A stretch of 64,000 bases of DNA from Lathyrus oleraceus (Eukaryota; Streptophyta; Magnoliopsida; Fabales; Fabaceae): NCBI RefSeq assembly GCF_024323335.1, contig NC_066579.1:356516900-356580899 (forward strand), given 5' to 3'. How positions within the stretch are numbered: the stretch's first letter is position 1; every line of letters begins with the position of its first letter. The position numbers were made by a program, and so were the translations under genes. Of this stretch, positions 23,763-35,903 are shown in pieces. Below the pieces are notes generated by a model. It saw only the letters and a program-made list of their open reading frames with translations, ran no database searches and had not been told where the DNA came from.

Positions 23763-26515
23763 GTTGGTTCTCAAACCCATTGAATACAATGATCCTATTC
23801 CCTCTCCAAACTTTGATTTCCCTATGTTTGAAGCTGAGGAAGAGGTTGCTGATGATGAAGTATCTGATGAATTATCTCATTTACTTGAGCATGAGGAAAA
23901 AGCCATTCATCCGTTTGAAGAGTAGATTGAACTAGTCAACTTGGGTTCTGAAGATGATGTGAAGGAAGTCAAGATTAGGTCTCAACTGTGTCCAGAGGCT
24001 AAGAAGGGGTTGATTGATCTTCTTCGAGAGTATCCTGATGTGTTTGCTTGGTCTTATCAAGACATGTCTGGTTTGGATTCTGTGATTGTGGAGCATAGAT
24101 TACTGTTGAAGCCAGAATGCCCGCCGGTCAAACAGAAATTAAGGAGGACTCATCCTGATATGGCCACAAAGATCAAAGAAGAAGTGCAGAAATAGATTGA
24201 TGTTGGTATTCTTGTTATCTCTAAATATCCGCAGTGGATGGCCCATAGTGTTCTTGTTCCTAAGAAAGATGAAAAAGTCGTCATGTGTGTTGATTATAGA
24301 GATTTGAACAAAACTAGTCCGAAAGATGATTTTCCACTGCCACACATTGATATGTTGGTAGACAATACAGCTAAATTCAAAGTCTTCTCATTTATGGACA
24401 GATTTTCCGGTTATAATCAGATCAAGATGGCACCTGAAGATATGGAGAAGACCACATTCATTACACCCTAGGGAACATTCTGTTATAGAGTGATGCCTTT
24501 CTGTTTAAAGAATGTTTGTGTAACATACCAGAGAACTATGACTACTCTTTTTCATGATAAGATGCAGAAGGAGATCGAAGTTTACTTTGATGATATGATT
24601 GCCAAATTAAGTGATGAAGAATAACTTATTAAGCATTTGTTAAAGTTATTCCAGCGTTTGAGGAAGTACAAACTTCGCTTGAATCCCAATAAGTGTACTT
24701 TTGGTGTTCGTTCTGGTAAGTTATTGGGCTTTATTGTCAGTAAGAAAGGTATTGAAGTAGGTCAAAGCAATACAAGAAATGTATGCGCCCAAAACTGAGA
24801 CGCAAGTCAGAGATTTTCTCGGCCGCTTGAACTATATCTCAAGATTTATATCGCATGTGACTGCCACATGTGCGCCTATATTCATGCTTCTTCGGAAAGA
24901 TCAACCTTGTGATTGGACCGAAGATTTCCAGAAAGCTTTTGACAGTATCAAAGAATATTTGCTTGAGCCTCTGATTCTGTCTCCACCTATTGAAGGAAGA
25001 CCATTGATCATGTATTTGATTGTGCTTGAAGAGTGTATGGGTTGTGTTCTTGGTCAGCAAGATGAATCTGGAAAGAAAGAATATGTAATTTACTACCTCA
25101 GTAAGAAGTTCACTGACTTTGAGACTCGGTATTCTATGCTTGAAAAGACTTGTTACGCATTGGCTTGGGCTGCTAAGCATCTGCACCAATATATGTTGAA
25201 TCATGCTACTTGGTTGATATCCAAAATGGATCCAATTAAGTACATTTTTTAGAAGACTGCTTTAACTGGGAGAATTTCTTGTTGGCAGATGTTGTTATCT
25301 GAGTATGATATTGAATACCGATCTCAAAAAGCAATCAAGGGTAGTGTCTTGGCTGATCATTTGGCTCACCAACCAATTGAAGATCACCTGTTAGTGCAGT
25401 ATGCTTTTCTTGATGAAGAGATTTTGTACTTGAAGATGAAAGATTATGATGAACCATTGCTTGAAGAAGGGCCAGAACCTGGTTCCCGTTGGGGCATGGT
25501 ATTTGATGGTGTTGTTAATTCTTATGGTAATGGTATTGGGACAGTGATTATTACTCCTTAAGGCACCCATTTTCCATTTACAACTGGACTGAACTTCAAG
25601 TTTACAAACAATATGGATGAGTATGAAGCTTGAATTATGGGGCTTGAAGAGGCCATTAATCTCAGAATAGAATATCTTGACTTCTATTGAGATTCAACTT
25701 TGGTGGGGAATCAGATCAAGGGTGAATGGGAGACGAGTCAACCCGGTTTGATACCATATAGATATAATGCGAGGAGGATTTCAACTTTCTTTACAAAGGT
25801 TGAGTTTCATCATATCCCTCGAGATGAAAATCGGATGGCAGATGCCCTTGCAACGTTGGCTTCAATGATTATGGTCAAACTTTGGAATGAAGTTACCTAT
25901 TTAACTGTGATGCATCTTGATAGGTAAGCTCATGTATTTGTTATGGAAGAAGTTAAAGATGAAAAACTGTGGTATAATGATATCAAGTGTTTCCTCCAAA
26001 GTCGGATTTACCCGTCCAGGGCATCTTTGAAAGATAAGAAGACTTTGAGAAGATTAGTCGGCAACTTCTACCTGAATGGTGATGTGCTTTACAAAAGAAA
26101 TTTTGATATGGTTTTGCTTAGATGCATGGATAGACACGAAGCAGACTTATTGATGACTGAAGTCCATGAAGACTCCTTTTGTACTCATTCCAATGGACTT
26201 GTTATGGGAAAGAGGATGTTAATAGCAGGTTACTATTGGCTGACAATGGAATCTGAATGTTGCAAGCTTGTGAAGAAACGCCACAAGTGTCAAATTTATG
26301 CAGATAAAATTCATGTTCCTCCGACATTGTTGAATGTCATTTCCTCTCCATGGCCCTTCTCCATATGGGGAATTGATATGATCGGCATGCTTAAGCCTAA
26401 AACTTGGAATGGACATCGTTTTATTCTGGTGGCTATTGACTACTTCAAAAAGTGGGTTGAAGCAGCATCGTATGCAAATGTAACCAAGCAAGTTGTTGTA
26501 AGTTTTATCAAGAAT
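23763..26515 (+). pseudogene. Ogre copy B RT-RNase H-integrase, 5' portion
   Basis: The order is as in copy A: RT (CVDYRDLNK, FSGYNQIKMAPEDM, active site changed from YVDD to YFDD at 24583-24594), connection/RNase H (about 24780-25260), second RNase H (about 25480-25890) and integrase zinc site and start of the core (about 26140-26515). Stops occur at 24193, 24469, 24622, 25250, 25559, 25632 and 25925 among others. The altered YVDD and many stops show a dead copy. The integrase is cut at 26515 by a solo LTR and continues at 31264. Confidence 0.88.
26511..26515. repeat. target site duplication AGAAT, left
   Basis: Repeated at 31264-31268 on the other side of the solo LTR. One copy plus the flanks restores the integrase frame across the site. 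Confidence 0.93.
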
Positions 26516-26685
26516 TGTAGCGGTAAATTCATGACGATTAAGCTATGGATAAACTTAAAGTCAATAAAACCAGAGTCACCACCGCGCTTTTATTGTCTCC
26601 AAAGGAAAAGGCAAAAGTACGAACAAAACGCAAAGATAAGAAGTTTTCAAATCAAAACTAATAAAATGCCAGAGATTACAAGTAA

Positions 26686-26744
26686 GGGGGTTGGTTACAC
26701 AGAGGGAAGGTGTTAGCATCCAAAGTGTCCTAGGTACTCCTAGG
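26686..26744 (-). promoter_or_regulatory. conserved LTR-end hairpin and CTAACACC block
   Basis: A perfect CCTAGG-AGTA-CCTAGG on the minus strand (26729-26744), then GCTAACACCTTCCC and GTAACCAACC. Confidence 0.6.
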
Positions 26745-29739
26745 GAGCCCTTTTTATGCGTGTATGTGTTTTGGTATAAAAGATGTTTGCAATAAATAGA
26801 GTGTGGGGATGAGAAAAGAATTCATTAATTATATTTTTGTGTTTGACAAGACCTTCGGACTTGTGCCTACGTACCAACATAAAAATGAGAGATCAAAACA
26901 TCATAGTTTGTGGTATCAATTTCAAAGTGAGTGAGTTGTTTTTAACAAAAATTTAAATTTAAAAGAGGCACAAAAGGCCTAAAAGAGTTTGAATGAGTGT
27001 TAGTTATTTTTGTCTTTTGAAATTTTAAGTTAATATGATTAGATTCATTTACAAGTTTGAATTAAGAAAAGAGTTTGAAAATGCAATGGCATAAGGCCAA
27101 AGTTTCCTATTTTGCAAAAGAGTCTATGTTTAGAAATCACAAGCAAATAAGATTTTGAAAAGAGAGGGAGATTTGAAATTTAAGAAATGGGAGGAGATGA
27201 AGAGACTAATCCTAAGCAAAAATTTAAAAGTTAAGAGTTGAAAAGATCTGACCAATGGGATGCAATCCAATAGACAAGAATGTCATATAGAAACCCACTT
27301 TTCCTTTGGACTTTAAATCAAGCAATATCAATAAGCAAGTAGCAATATGAAGAGCAAGGCTTCAAATAAATATAGCCACATCCGAACAACTTCACAGTCT
27401 TCTTCTTAATCTTCCCATGTATCATATGATATACTCCTTGATTGGCTCAGAATAAGGCATTAGACACAAGTTCAAAGTAACATTTGCATCAAGACCATAT
27501 AGAAGATGAATTCAATGGATCCAAATACTTGCATCAGATGGAAGCTCAAATCACAATAACTTTCTACCTAAAATATTGACATTGGCCAAGTCCTTTTTGC
27601 ATAGGGAATGTTGCCTAATTCTAAGTCCAAAGCTCAGATTAAATCCAATAGTCCACACAAACATTTTTTCGGGTTTTTGTTGTTTATTAAGTACTTTAAG
27701 GTCCTAAGACCACCAACACAAACAAGATACACAAACAAATATATACAAACACAATATATGGCTCAAGTGAGCAAAGTGAAAATGGCATAATCATAAACAA
27801 GTTAAATGATATGTAAATGGCAAATGAAATGGTTAATGACTTGAATATAAATGACATAAAGTAAATGACTTGAAAATAAAAGAAAGATTAATGATAAAGT
27901 TAGTCAAATGTTAGTTGATTAGATGTTAATGGAGTTTTGCTTTTCAATTGATTAAGTCATCCTTTGGAGAATACTCAACCCTCTATTCACAGGCATGGAT
28001 CCTTGAACCAAGACATCTTCCAAAGGAAGGAAAAAATCCAAGTTTCCACATAATACAATGAAAGGGGGGAGACTTACAATCTCACTTACTATAATGATAT
28101 GCCTTTGTGTCAAAATTTAGCGCTATGTTAAGCAATCGTAATTGGACTTATATAGAAGTCACAACTATCTGAGGTCGGGCAATAGAAATTTTGGTGTTAA
28201 TGCATGTTAGAGATATGGTATAATGAACCATACTCCTAAAACATACCATACACAAAAAAAGAAATGATCAATGGATGGACCAAATCTCATCCATACTTGT
28301 ATTGGTTAATCTAACACAAAGTTATTGATGAACCAATTAGCCTTAGGATATTGAGACTTCATTGGTCAATGGAAGGGATGGGAAAGAATGGGATTGAAGA
28401 TGAAGAGGGAGGGGAGACGAGACAAACACAAATTGGTCACGGGAGGAATTTTATCAAATTAAAATCATTCATTGATTTTGGGAGACGAAATGTGCATTTC
28501 ATCAATCCCCTAAATCCAATGGTTTTAATCCAACAAAAGTCAAATCAAAACCCAAACACATAGTCAAACTTCACAAGTCAAATAAAAATGGCTCAACATA
28601 ATTTCTGCATAATTAATCAATTAAAAATCAAATTAAAATGCATTTAATTTAATTATGTTTGATCAAAAACCTAAAACCTCTTCAAAACACCAAATAAATA
28701 GCCAAGAGATTTATCATAGGTCAAACAAGATCAAAGGACCTTAGACAAAAAAAATCATAATTTTCGAAAAGTCAGAAGTATTATTAAACAATTAAAAATA
28801 TGCTCAAAAACAATTAAATCATGAAAAATATCAAAATCAATCCAAAAAATAATTTTAATTTAGAAAAGGAAAGAGGAAAATTTTTGAATTTTTTTGTGAA
28901 AGTCCCATATTTTTTGGATTAAAAATGAAATTAATATGAATTAATCAAAATAAGAGGATTAAATGAAAATTCAGAAAATAAAATATATATTAAAAAACAA
29001 GGGCCATCAGATCTCCCTCATTAATTGAGGTGGCAGATCTTATGGCCACACGCGCGCATTCCACCAACGCCTCAGTCAACTGTGCCACACGCGTGGTAAT
29101 CAAATTGGATGGATGAGATAAAAACGTGAGAATCAAATCAGATGCCCTGGATTGTTCCAGCGCACCACCGGAGCCCTAGCTCCGGTCATCTTCTCCGGTG
29201 AGCACCACTAGTCTGGTTCATGCGCAACCCAATGGAAAATGAAAAGTGAATACACTAATTTGAAGGAAAAATGCTCAGGAGCACGAATCTGGCCTCAATT
29301 TTGTCCAATTCCAAGTATATAAAAAGATACAGGGATTTGAATTTTGAGGATCATGAACTGAGTTACTTCGATTTGACCTCAAAGCAACTCAATCTTCTTT
29401 CCTACATTGATAGAACTTCAGACAACCAAAAATGAACAAAAATGGTGAAGAATTAAGGGTAAATCGAAGAGATGAAAATCCTAAAAATTCACCTTCAATA
29501 GAGCTTCAGATTGGCACGATCTTGCTTTCAATTATGCTTGGCCTTGCTTCAAATGCTTGATGGAGGTGAAATGGATCAAGGAAAGGGATGAACTCTTGGA
29601 GTTTCAATCTCAAAACAGATGGAGAATTGAAACTCGATTTTCAAAGAAAATCTTCAAGCTTATCCTTCAATGGTGAGAGTTTGAGGTTGCAGGTTCAAAG
29701 CTTGGGCATCAGTTCTTTAATTTTGAGCAATGAGGGTCC

Positions 29740-29747
29740 TATTTATA
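29740..29747 (-). promoter_or_regulatory. TATA box of the solo LTR
   Basis: Minus strand TATAAATA in CCTATAAATAGG, at the position equivalent to 1284 and 40717. Confidence 0.55.
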
Positions 29748-31263
29748 GGCCATGAGATTGATTTTTGCACACTTCCAAATTTGGCAAATTTTGAAAATTC
29801 TCTTTGCATGCTTGCATGGCCATGTGATAGGCCCATCAAGTGATGCACTTAGGTCCAAAATTGAATTTTAATCATGTTGAAACCATGTTGGAAGGCCATG
29901 CAATTGTGTATGAAATGTGGAAGTGGAAAACATCCAAATGGTTCTTCAACTTACACCCATGTGCAAGTCTTTCATACTTTGGCTAAATGGGGTGGTCTTA
30001 GACTTTTTGGAAAGGTGCAATCACGGGGAACAACTTTTATGCTGAACAATTTTTCATTTGAATCTTGGATCATGATGAATTTTGAGGTGGAAGTTTGGGA
30101 AATCAAACATATTTGAAAATTTTCTAATTCCCAAGTCAAATGTTCACTTCTTCCACCTTGAATAACTTTTTCTATGGACTTCAAATGAGAAATGTTCCTT
30201 CATAAAAGTTGTATCTATTTTAAAAATCTTTAATTTGGTCACAAATTTGACCTCATTTGGATTTGGAATGAAGGAGTTATGCATTTTAGAAGTTGAGGAA
30301 AATCACTTGTTCAATGGTATTGGCCCAAAATGACCTATAATGTTTCCTCTTGTCACATGCATTTGAAAGTTGAATTTGAACTTCCTACAAACATCAAAGT
30401 TGAAGTAGACGTCTTGAATTTGATCATTCAATTTGAATGTATTTCATCTCATAAAAATCGAACAAGTTATGGTCTTGGGAATTTGACCATCAAACTAGGG
30501 TTCAGACAAAATGACCTATAATCTTTCACCATAAAAAATGACATTCCAAGCAAAACTAGATCTCAACTTAAACATAAAAGTTATTTGGAATTTCATTTTG
30601 AGTAACTTTACTCTTGTAATCATTTTCATATGACAAATATTGTAGGATATGGGGTCTAGGGAACCCCAGTTTTGACCAGTTGACTTTCTCTGGTCAACCA
30701 CCATGAACCAACTTGCTAGCCTAACATTCTCTTGACTTTTGGGACTCATGGAGGATCATATATGTGTAGTATGATGTAATATGAAGTATCCTTTGAAAAT
30801 TTTGATCAATTGTTGAAGAAACTTGTTGAAGAAGTCACACAAGATACCCAGATGAATTAGGGTTTCCAAGGCAAACAAACTCCAAACTCTTGATGATTTC
30901 TTGATCAAAATAACATGTGAAGAACATGAGGATCCTGATATGATGCTTAGAGCCAACTTGAACCATTTCTTGATTGTGCTCCTTGCATTGAGGGTCTCAA
31001 ACCCTAGATATGAGCTAAATAGAGCATAGGTGAGCATACCCACTACCTACAAAAGCAAACAAACTATACATTGACATATTTTTGGTATTTTGGTTAGTAA
31101 AATAATGAAAAATTAAGTATGATACAATCTAATATGCTTGGTGATCTCTCCCAATGCAACCCCAATGGATGAAGGGTAAGGAGGATGCCAAGGTGTGATC
31201 CCAATGCCAATGCATATGATTAGATAGCATGAGGGATCTTAGGGTCGAAATTGGGGTCTTACA

Positions 31264-31490
31264 AGAATCAAATCATATGTCGTTATGGTGTGCCAAGTAA
31301 GATCATTACTGATAATGGACCAAACTTGAATAAAAATATGGTGGAAGCTCTTTGCAAAGACTTCAAGATTGCACATCATAATTCTTCTCCCTACAGACCT
31401 AAGATGAACGGGGTTGTTGAAGCAGCAAACAAGAACATCAAGAAGATCATCCAGAAGATGGTTATGACGTATAAAGATTGGCGTGAGATG
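31264..31490 (+). pseudogene. Ogre copy B integrase, continuation
   Basis: After the second AGAAT the integrase core continues with CRYGVPSKIITDNGPN and VVEAANKNIKKIIQKM (second Asp and catalytic Glu of the DDE triad). It stops being Ogre at 31490, after the equivalent of KDWHEM in copy A, where the Athila-like LTR begins. The rest of integrase is not found in the window. Confidence 0.88.
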
Positions 31491-32895
31491 TGATCAGTCT
31501 CCAATTCTAATTGTTTTCTGACACTCATTTGACACCTTTGTAAGAAGTCGGTAACACATTAGTCCACTTATTTATATGTTTTGTTTAGTAATTTAGATGT
31601 TTTGTATTGTTGTTTCCATTTGTTGATTACATGTTATATGCATCATCATACTACATTTTATTTCCCTTTGTGGTGGTTCTTTTGGTTGCAGGTGTAAGCA
31701 AGTGTACCAGAGGGATAAACAAGCAAATCGGACGTTCCGGGTTCGTCAGAAGAAGAAAATTGGACATACAATAGCCCTGACACGGCCACCCGTGTTGCCC
31801 AACACAGGCCATGTCAGGAGAAGTGCCATGGAAGAGGAAAACAGGGAGCTGACTCGGGTGCCCGTGTCAACTGACACGGCCCGTGTTAGCCTCCCTGAAG
31901 GCGCGTGTCAAGGCATTGTGCTCCAGAAGCCCAACACGGCCTGGCGTGTTGCCTGACAAGGCCAATGTTGGCTTGGGCACTTGATTTTCCAGTTTTGTGT
32001 TGTTTTTGGCACAGCTTATCCTGGAGGGCATTTTGGACTTTTGCTAGAGAAAAATTGTCATCAGGAACTATTTACAGAAGATTTGAATAGGGAGAGAGGG
32101 ACTTTTTACACGATCAAAAATTAGAGACGATCAAGATTGAAGTAGTGGAAAGCGAAGAAGAACGGAGATCCTTCAAGAGCGGACGCGATTGAAGATCAAC
32201 GGAATTCCGAACTTTTTGTAATGTCTCAATTTTATCTTATATCTGATTTGAATAATATGATAGGCTAAACCCCCCAATGCCAGAGGGGTGTCCCTGAATT
32301 GATCATGTAATGACTCTGATGTTAGATTTTCCTTAGTATATGTTATTTGTTATCAATTTCACTGTATGATTCGCGTAATGCTTTCTTTATGGCAAAAATT
32401 AAGATTGATGTATGGTTAACGATTAGCAAGACTGGAATTGTTAAGGTTTTTATATAGTGAAACCATAGTAGATATCACCTAGGACTAGGGATACCCGGAT
32501 TATTCTTGTTAAATTAAAATGCTTGGTTTCATCATAATCACCTAAGGACTTAGATGTTAGATTGAATACCAAAGGTTTCCCTCCGAGGTCTTAGGGGGAA
32601 ATAATCTTAAGATCTGGTAATTGAAACAATGTTCAGTATTAAGGAGACATACACTAAAGGATCATTACAGGAGATTTTTATACACCTTCCTTGGCATATC
32701 ATATTAACTTGTGAAAATATTTATTTGTTATATTTTTCGGTACAGTGAATTCTCCAAAACCATAACTAGTACTTTTGTTCAATTGAGTGACTGTTTACCA
32801 TTATATTGTTGCGCAATCCTCAAGATCGATCTTTGGGAAACATCTCTCTCATTACTATATCGGCAAAAATAGTACACTTGCTATTTTCCCGATCA
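31491..32895 (+). repeat. 5' LTR of the Athila-like element
   Basis: It starts TGATCAGTCTCC, directly at the break in the Ogre integrase, and ends CCCGATCA five bases before the PBS. The ends form TGATC...GATCA. It contains palindromic (T)GACACGG-CCGTGT(CA) motifs around 31778-31960. Short frames at 31702-32090 are not conserved. The exact start could be two bases earlier. Confidence 0.7.
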
Positions 32896-32900
32896 AGTTT

Positions 32901-32918
32901 TTGGCACCGTTGCCGGGG
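32901..32918 (+). promoter_or_regulatory. Athila-type primer binding site
   Basis: TTGGCACCGTTGCCGGGG follows the LTR end. It is one base from the TTGGCGCCGTTGCCGGGG form used by Athila elements, usually assigned to tRNA-Asp. Confidence 0.78.
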
Positions 32919-33041
32919 ATTGCCAAATATAAGTTTAAAATTATCTCAATTGAAATTTTGTTGCTCTGCAACTAAAACTTAATTTCCTTTATTTTGAATA
33001 TTTTATTTCGATTATATCAACTAATCTGTGTCTGATATTTG

Positions 33042-34673
33042 TATGCGAGGTAAGGCCTCAGCTAGTTTTCCTTTTGACGCAGAAATCGAGAGAACCTTGC
33101 GGGCAAGACTCAGACAAGCTTGATTAGCCAGATTGGAATCAGACGAAGAACAAATTTCCATCCATTCAAGTTCAGATTCAGGTTTTGGTAGAGAGATCGA
33201 AACTATGGTTGATGTTCCACTGCCACCAGAAAGACTGTTGGGAGACTACGGAGGTGCAAATGCATAAACCGGCAGATTAACTCTTGTCAACCAACCAGTG
33301 AGCGTGGCTAATTTCCAGCTGCACCCGAGTACCATTAATCAGCTTGAAAGGAAGCATTTTACTGGAAAAGTTAATGAAGATGCCTACAGGCATTTGCAGA
33401 GGTTTCTAACCATGAGCAACACTCTGAAAATTGATGGTCACACTGAAGAAGCCAAGAAGTTGAGAATGTTCCCGTTTACCTTAGAGGAAGAAGCTGAAGA
33501 ATGGTTTTATTCTTTACCTGCTGGTAGCATCACATCTTGGGAAGAAATGGAAAAAGCCTTCTTGAATGAGTATTTTCCAGCATCGGTATTTTTGCGGAAG
33601 AGGTATGAAATTCTGAATTTTAAGCAGAAGGACGGGGAAACTTTGGGAGATGCCTACAAGAGATTCAAGAGAGTCTTGGTAGCTTGCCTAACTCATAATA
33701 TGGATGCAACTAAACAAATGAAGATGTTTGTGAATGGTCTTAAAATAAAGACCAAACAACTGATTGATATTGCAGCTGATGGTTCCAAAAAAAATTCAAC
33801 AGCCACAGGTATCAAGAAGATCATTGAAGTTATTGCTACTAATGAGCACCTGGAGTTATACAATAGGTGTCAAAGCAAACCATAAGGGGTTATAGATTTA
33901 AAGCTGGAAACTACTAAAATCCGTATTGAAGATATTATAGCTGCTGAAGTTGAGAAGAAGCTAAAGGCGATGAATATAGGTACCCGACAGGTGGCACGGG
34001 TCCAACCGGTTCCTACTATCTGCGGTGAAATTTGTAGTGGTCCGCACTAAACTGGTTATTGCTTTGCAACTCCTTAACAAGTGGAGGAAATCAAATTTTT
34101 GAAGCAGAATAATCCTTATTCCAACACGTACAATCCGGGTTGGAAGAATCATCCCAACTTCTCATGGAAAGACTAAAAAGGAACCGCTCATCAACATGGT
34201 CAGTACCAAACTCAATATCAACAACAACAGCAGCAACAGACCCCTAAGAAAGCTGATTGGGAGATTGTTGTTGAAAGAATGGTAGCTCATCATGTTCAAT
34301 TTCAAGAAGAAACCCAGAACTATCAGAAAAACACCACAACAACCATAAAAATCTTGAAGTCCAGATGGATCAAATCGCTCAGCAATTAGCATCGAGTTCT
34401 CAAGCACAAGGTGCCTTTCCTAGTGCAACTGTGCCCAATCCTAGAGATCATCATAATGTGTGTGTTGTGACAACAAGAATTGGTAAATCTGATGAAGTTG
34501 TCGAGAAAGTGGAGGAAGAGGAAGACCAATTGATCGAAGTGGAGCTTGAGATCAAAGATAATGAAGTTGTTAGGGAAGAAGTGATAGCACCGAAACCTGT
34601 TGTAAAAGAAACAGTCATTGAGCCTAAGCCGGTTGTTAAGCTTCTCTTCCCCACTAGAAACAAGAAAAAATGA
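33042..34673 (+). pseudogene. Athila-like gag, broken by stops
   Basis: Homology begins near the ATG at 33042. Early in-frame stops occur (for example the TGA near 33121 and TAA near 33266). The open stretch 33298-33885 (195 residues) is a clear retrotransposon Gag domain (AEEWFYSLPAGSITSWEEMEKAFLNEYFP, split here by position). A CxxCxxxxHxxxxC zinc knuckle follows near 34020-34065 with a stop codon inside it. A variable linker ends at 34671 before the protease frame. It would bind and package RNA if intact, but is not functional as written. Confidence 0.75.
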
Positions 34674-34706
34674 CAACATGAGAAAAACTTTGAAAAATTC
34701 TTAGAG

Positions 34707-35903
34707 TTGTTCAAGAAGCTGGAGATTAACATTCCTTTGTTGGAGGCACTTGAACATATGCCTACTTATGCCAAGTTCATGAAGGATATCATTTCGAAGA
34801 GGCGTACCACCGAAACTTACCCAATTATTCTCACTGAAACTTGTAGTGCTATTTTGCAGGGTATGAAGATTCCGATGAAGAAGAAAGATCGAAGAGTTGT
34901 CACCATCCCATGTACTATTGGAGATAGGTCATTCAACAAAGCTCTTATTGATTTGGGAGCCAGTGTGAGTCTCATGTTGTTATCCATTTACAAGAAGCTT
35001 GGTATAGGGGTTGTGCAAGATACCAGGATGACACACCAATTCGCTGATCATTCGGTCAAGAAACCGTATGACATTGTTAAAGATGTTCTGGTGAAGATTG
35101 ATAAGTTTGTTTTCCCGGTGGATTTTGTAATTCTTGAAATGCCGGAAGATGAAGAGATCCCTCTCATTCTAGGGAGACCCTTTTTGGAGATGGGAAGGTG
35201 TTTAATCAACATAAAAGAAGGAACCATGACGTTGAAGGTTTATGATGAGGAATTGAAAATCAATGTTCGAAACACCATGAACGACAAAGATGATATTTGT
35301 ACCAGTCATACTATAGAGGTTCTAAATCAGGTGACAATATATGATAGCCCTTTGAATGCACCACCATCACCTTTGGAAAGAGTGTTGACTTTGTCCAATT
35401 CTGACAGTGATAAAGAAGAGGACAACGGGGACCCCCAAGTGCTAGCCTTGCTGGATGCACAAACCCCGTGGAAAGGATCTCGACCACACCGGTGGGAGGA
35501 TTTACGTCTACGTCACTCTAGTGAGGAGGGTGAAGAGCCAAAGAAAGGAACGGAGTTGAAACAACTTCCAGAGAACCTCAAAGATGTGTTTTTATATTTT
35601 GAAGGAAAATGTCCTGCTACTATAGAGGCGGTGAAATTGTTGGATGCAGGGCCTATATATCCTATTTCTGAGAATACCAGGTCACATAGAAAAGAGTTTG
35701 TCGAAGGACAACTAGTGCTCATGTTCAAATCCAGATTAAAGCCTCCAGGAAAGTTGAAACCCAGGTGGTTGGGTCCGTTTGTGGTTCACAAAGTTTTTCT
35801 CCATGGAGCTATAGAATTGAAAAATCCAAATAATGAGGATACATTCAAGGTAAACGGGCCAAGGTTGAAGCACTACTATAAGAAGCAGGAAAGTGGTATG
35901 TGA
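34707..35903 (+). CDS. Athila-like protease fused to integrase C-terminus
   Basis: One open frame of 398 residues. Residues 1 to about 200 are an aspartic protease region; the active site is written DLGAS (around residue 92) and a LILGRPFLEMGR motif follows. About residues 290-330 match the linker and first residues of RT (ELKQLP, VKLLDAGPIYPIS). From about residue 332 the sequence is the very end of integrase (GQLVLMFKSRLKPPGKL...VNGPRLKHYYKK). The deletion of RT, RNase H and integrase core left the frame open. The stop TGA is formed by the first bases of the solo LTR inserted at 35901; the original frame would have run about eight codons further after 37171. A protein could be made but would lack all polymerase and integration activity. 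Confidence 0.78.
   Translation: MFKKLEINIPLLEALEHMPTYAKFMKDIISKRRTTETYPIILTETCSAILQGMKIPMKKKDRRVVTIPCTIGDRSFNKALIDLGASVSLMLLSIYKKLGIGVVQDTRMTHQFADHSVKKPYDIVKDVLVKIDKFVFPVDFVILEMPEDEEIPLILGRPFLEMGRCLINIKEGTMTLKVYDEELKINVRNTMNDKDDICTSHTIEVLNQVTIYDSPLNAPPSPLERVLTLSNSDSDKEEDNGDPQVLALLDAQTPWKGSRPHRWEDLRLRHSSEEGEEPKKGTELKQLPENLKDVFLYFEGKCPATIEAVKLLDAGPIYPISENTRSHRKEFVEGQLVLMFKSRLKPPGKLKPRWLGPFVVHKVFLHGAIELKNPNNEDTFKVNGPRLKHYYKKQESGM
35896..35900. repeat. target site duplication GTATG, left
   Basis: Repeated at 37166-37170 after the CA end of the solo LTR. Confidence 0.88.

Larger units (their letters stand above)
26516..31263 (-). mobile_element. Ogre-type solo LTR (4748 bp) in the copy B integrase
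   Basis: Bounded TG...CA in minus orientation (minus strand TGTAAGACCCC to ACCGCTACA) with the AGAAT duplication. No internal region or second LTR is present, the signature of recombination between two LTRs of a full element. It is full length and is the best reference for the LTR family seen at 1-17585, 37623-39118 and 39208-42087. Short frames inside (27608, 28351, 29874, 30330) are not conserved. Confidence 0.93.

Noticed and set aside
34386..34732. Minus-strand Ser/Phe-rich ORFs
   Set aside because: They are antisense to the acidic linker of the Athila-like gag-pro.
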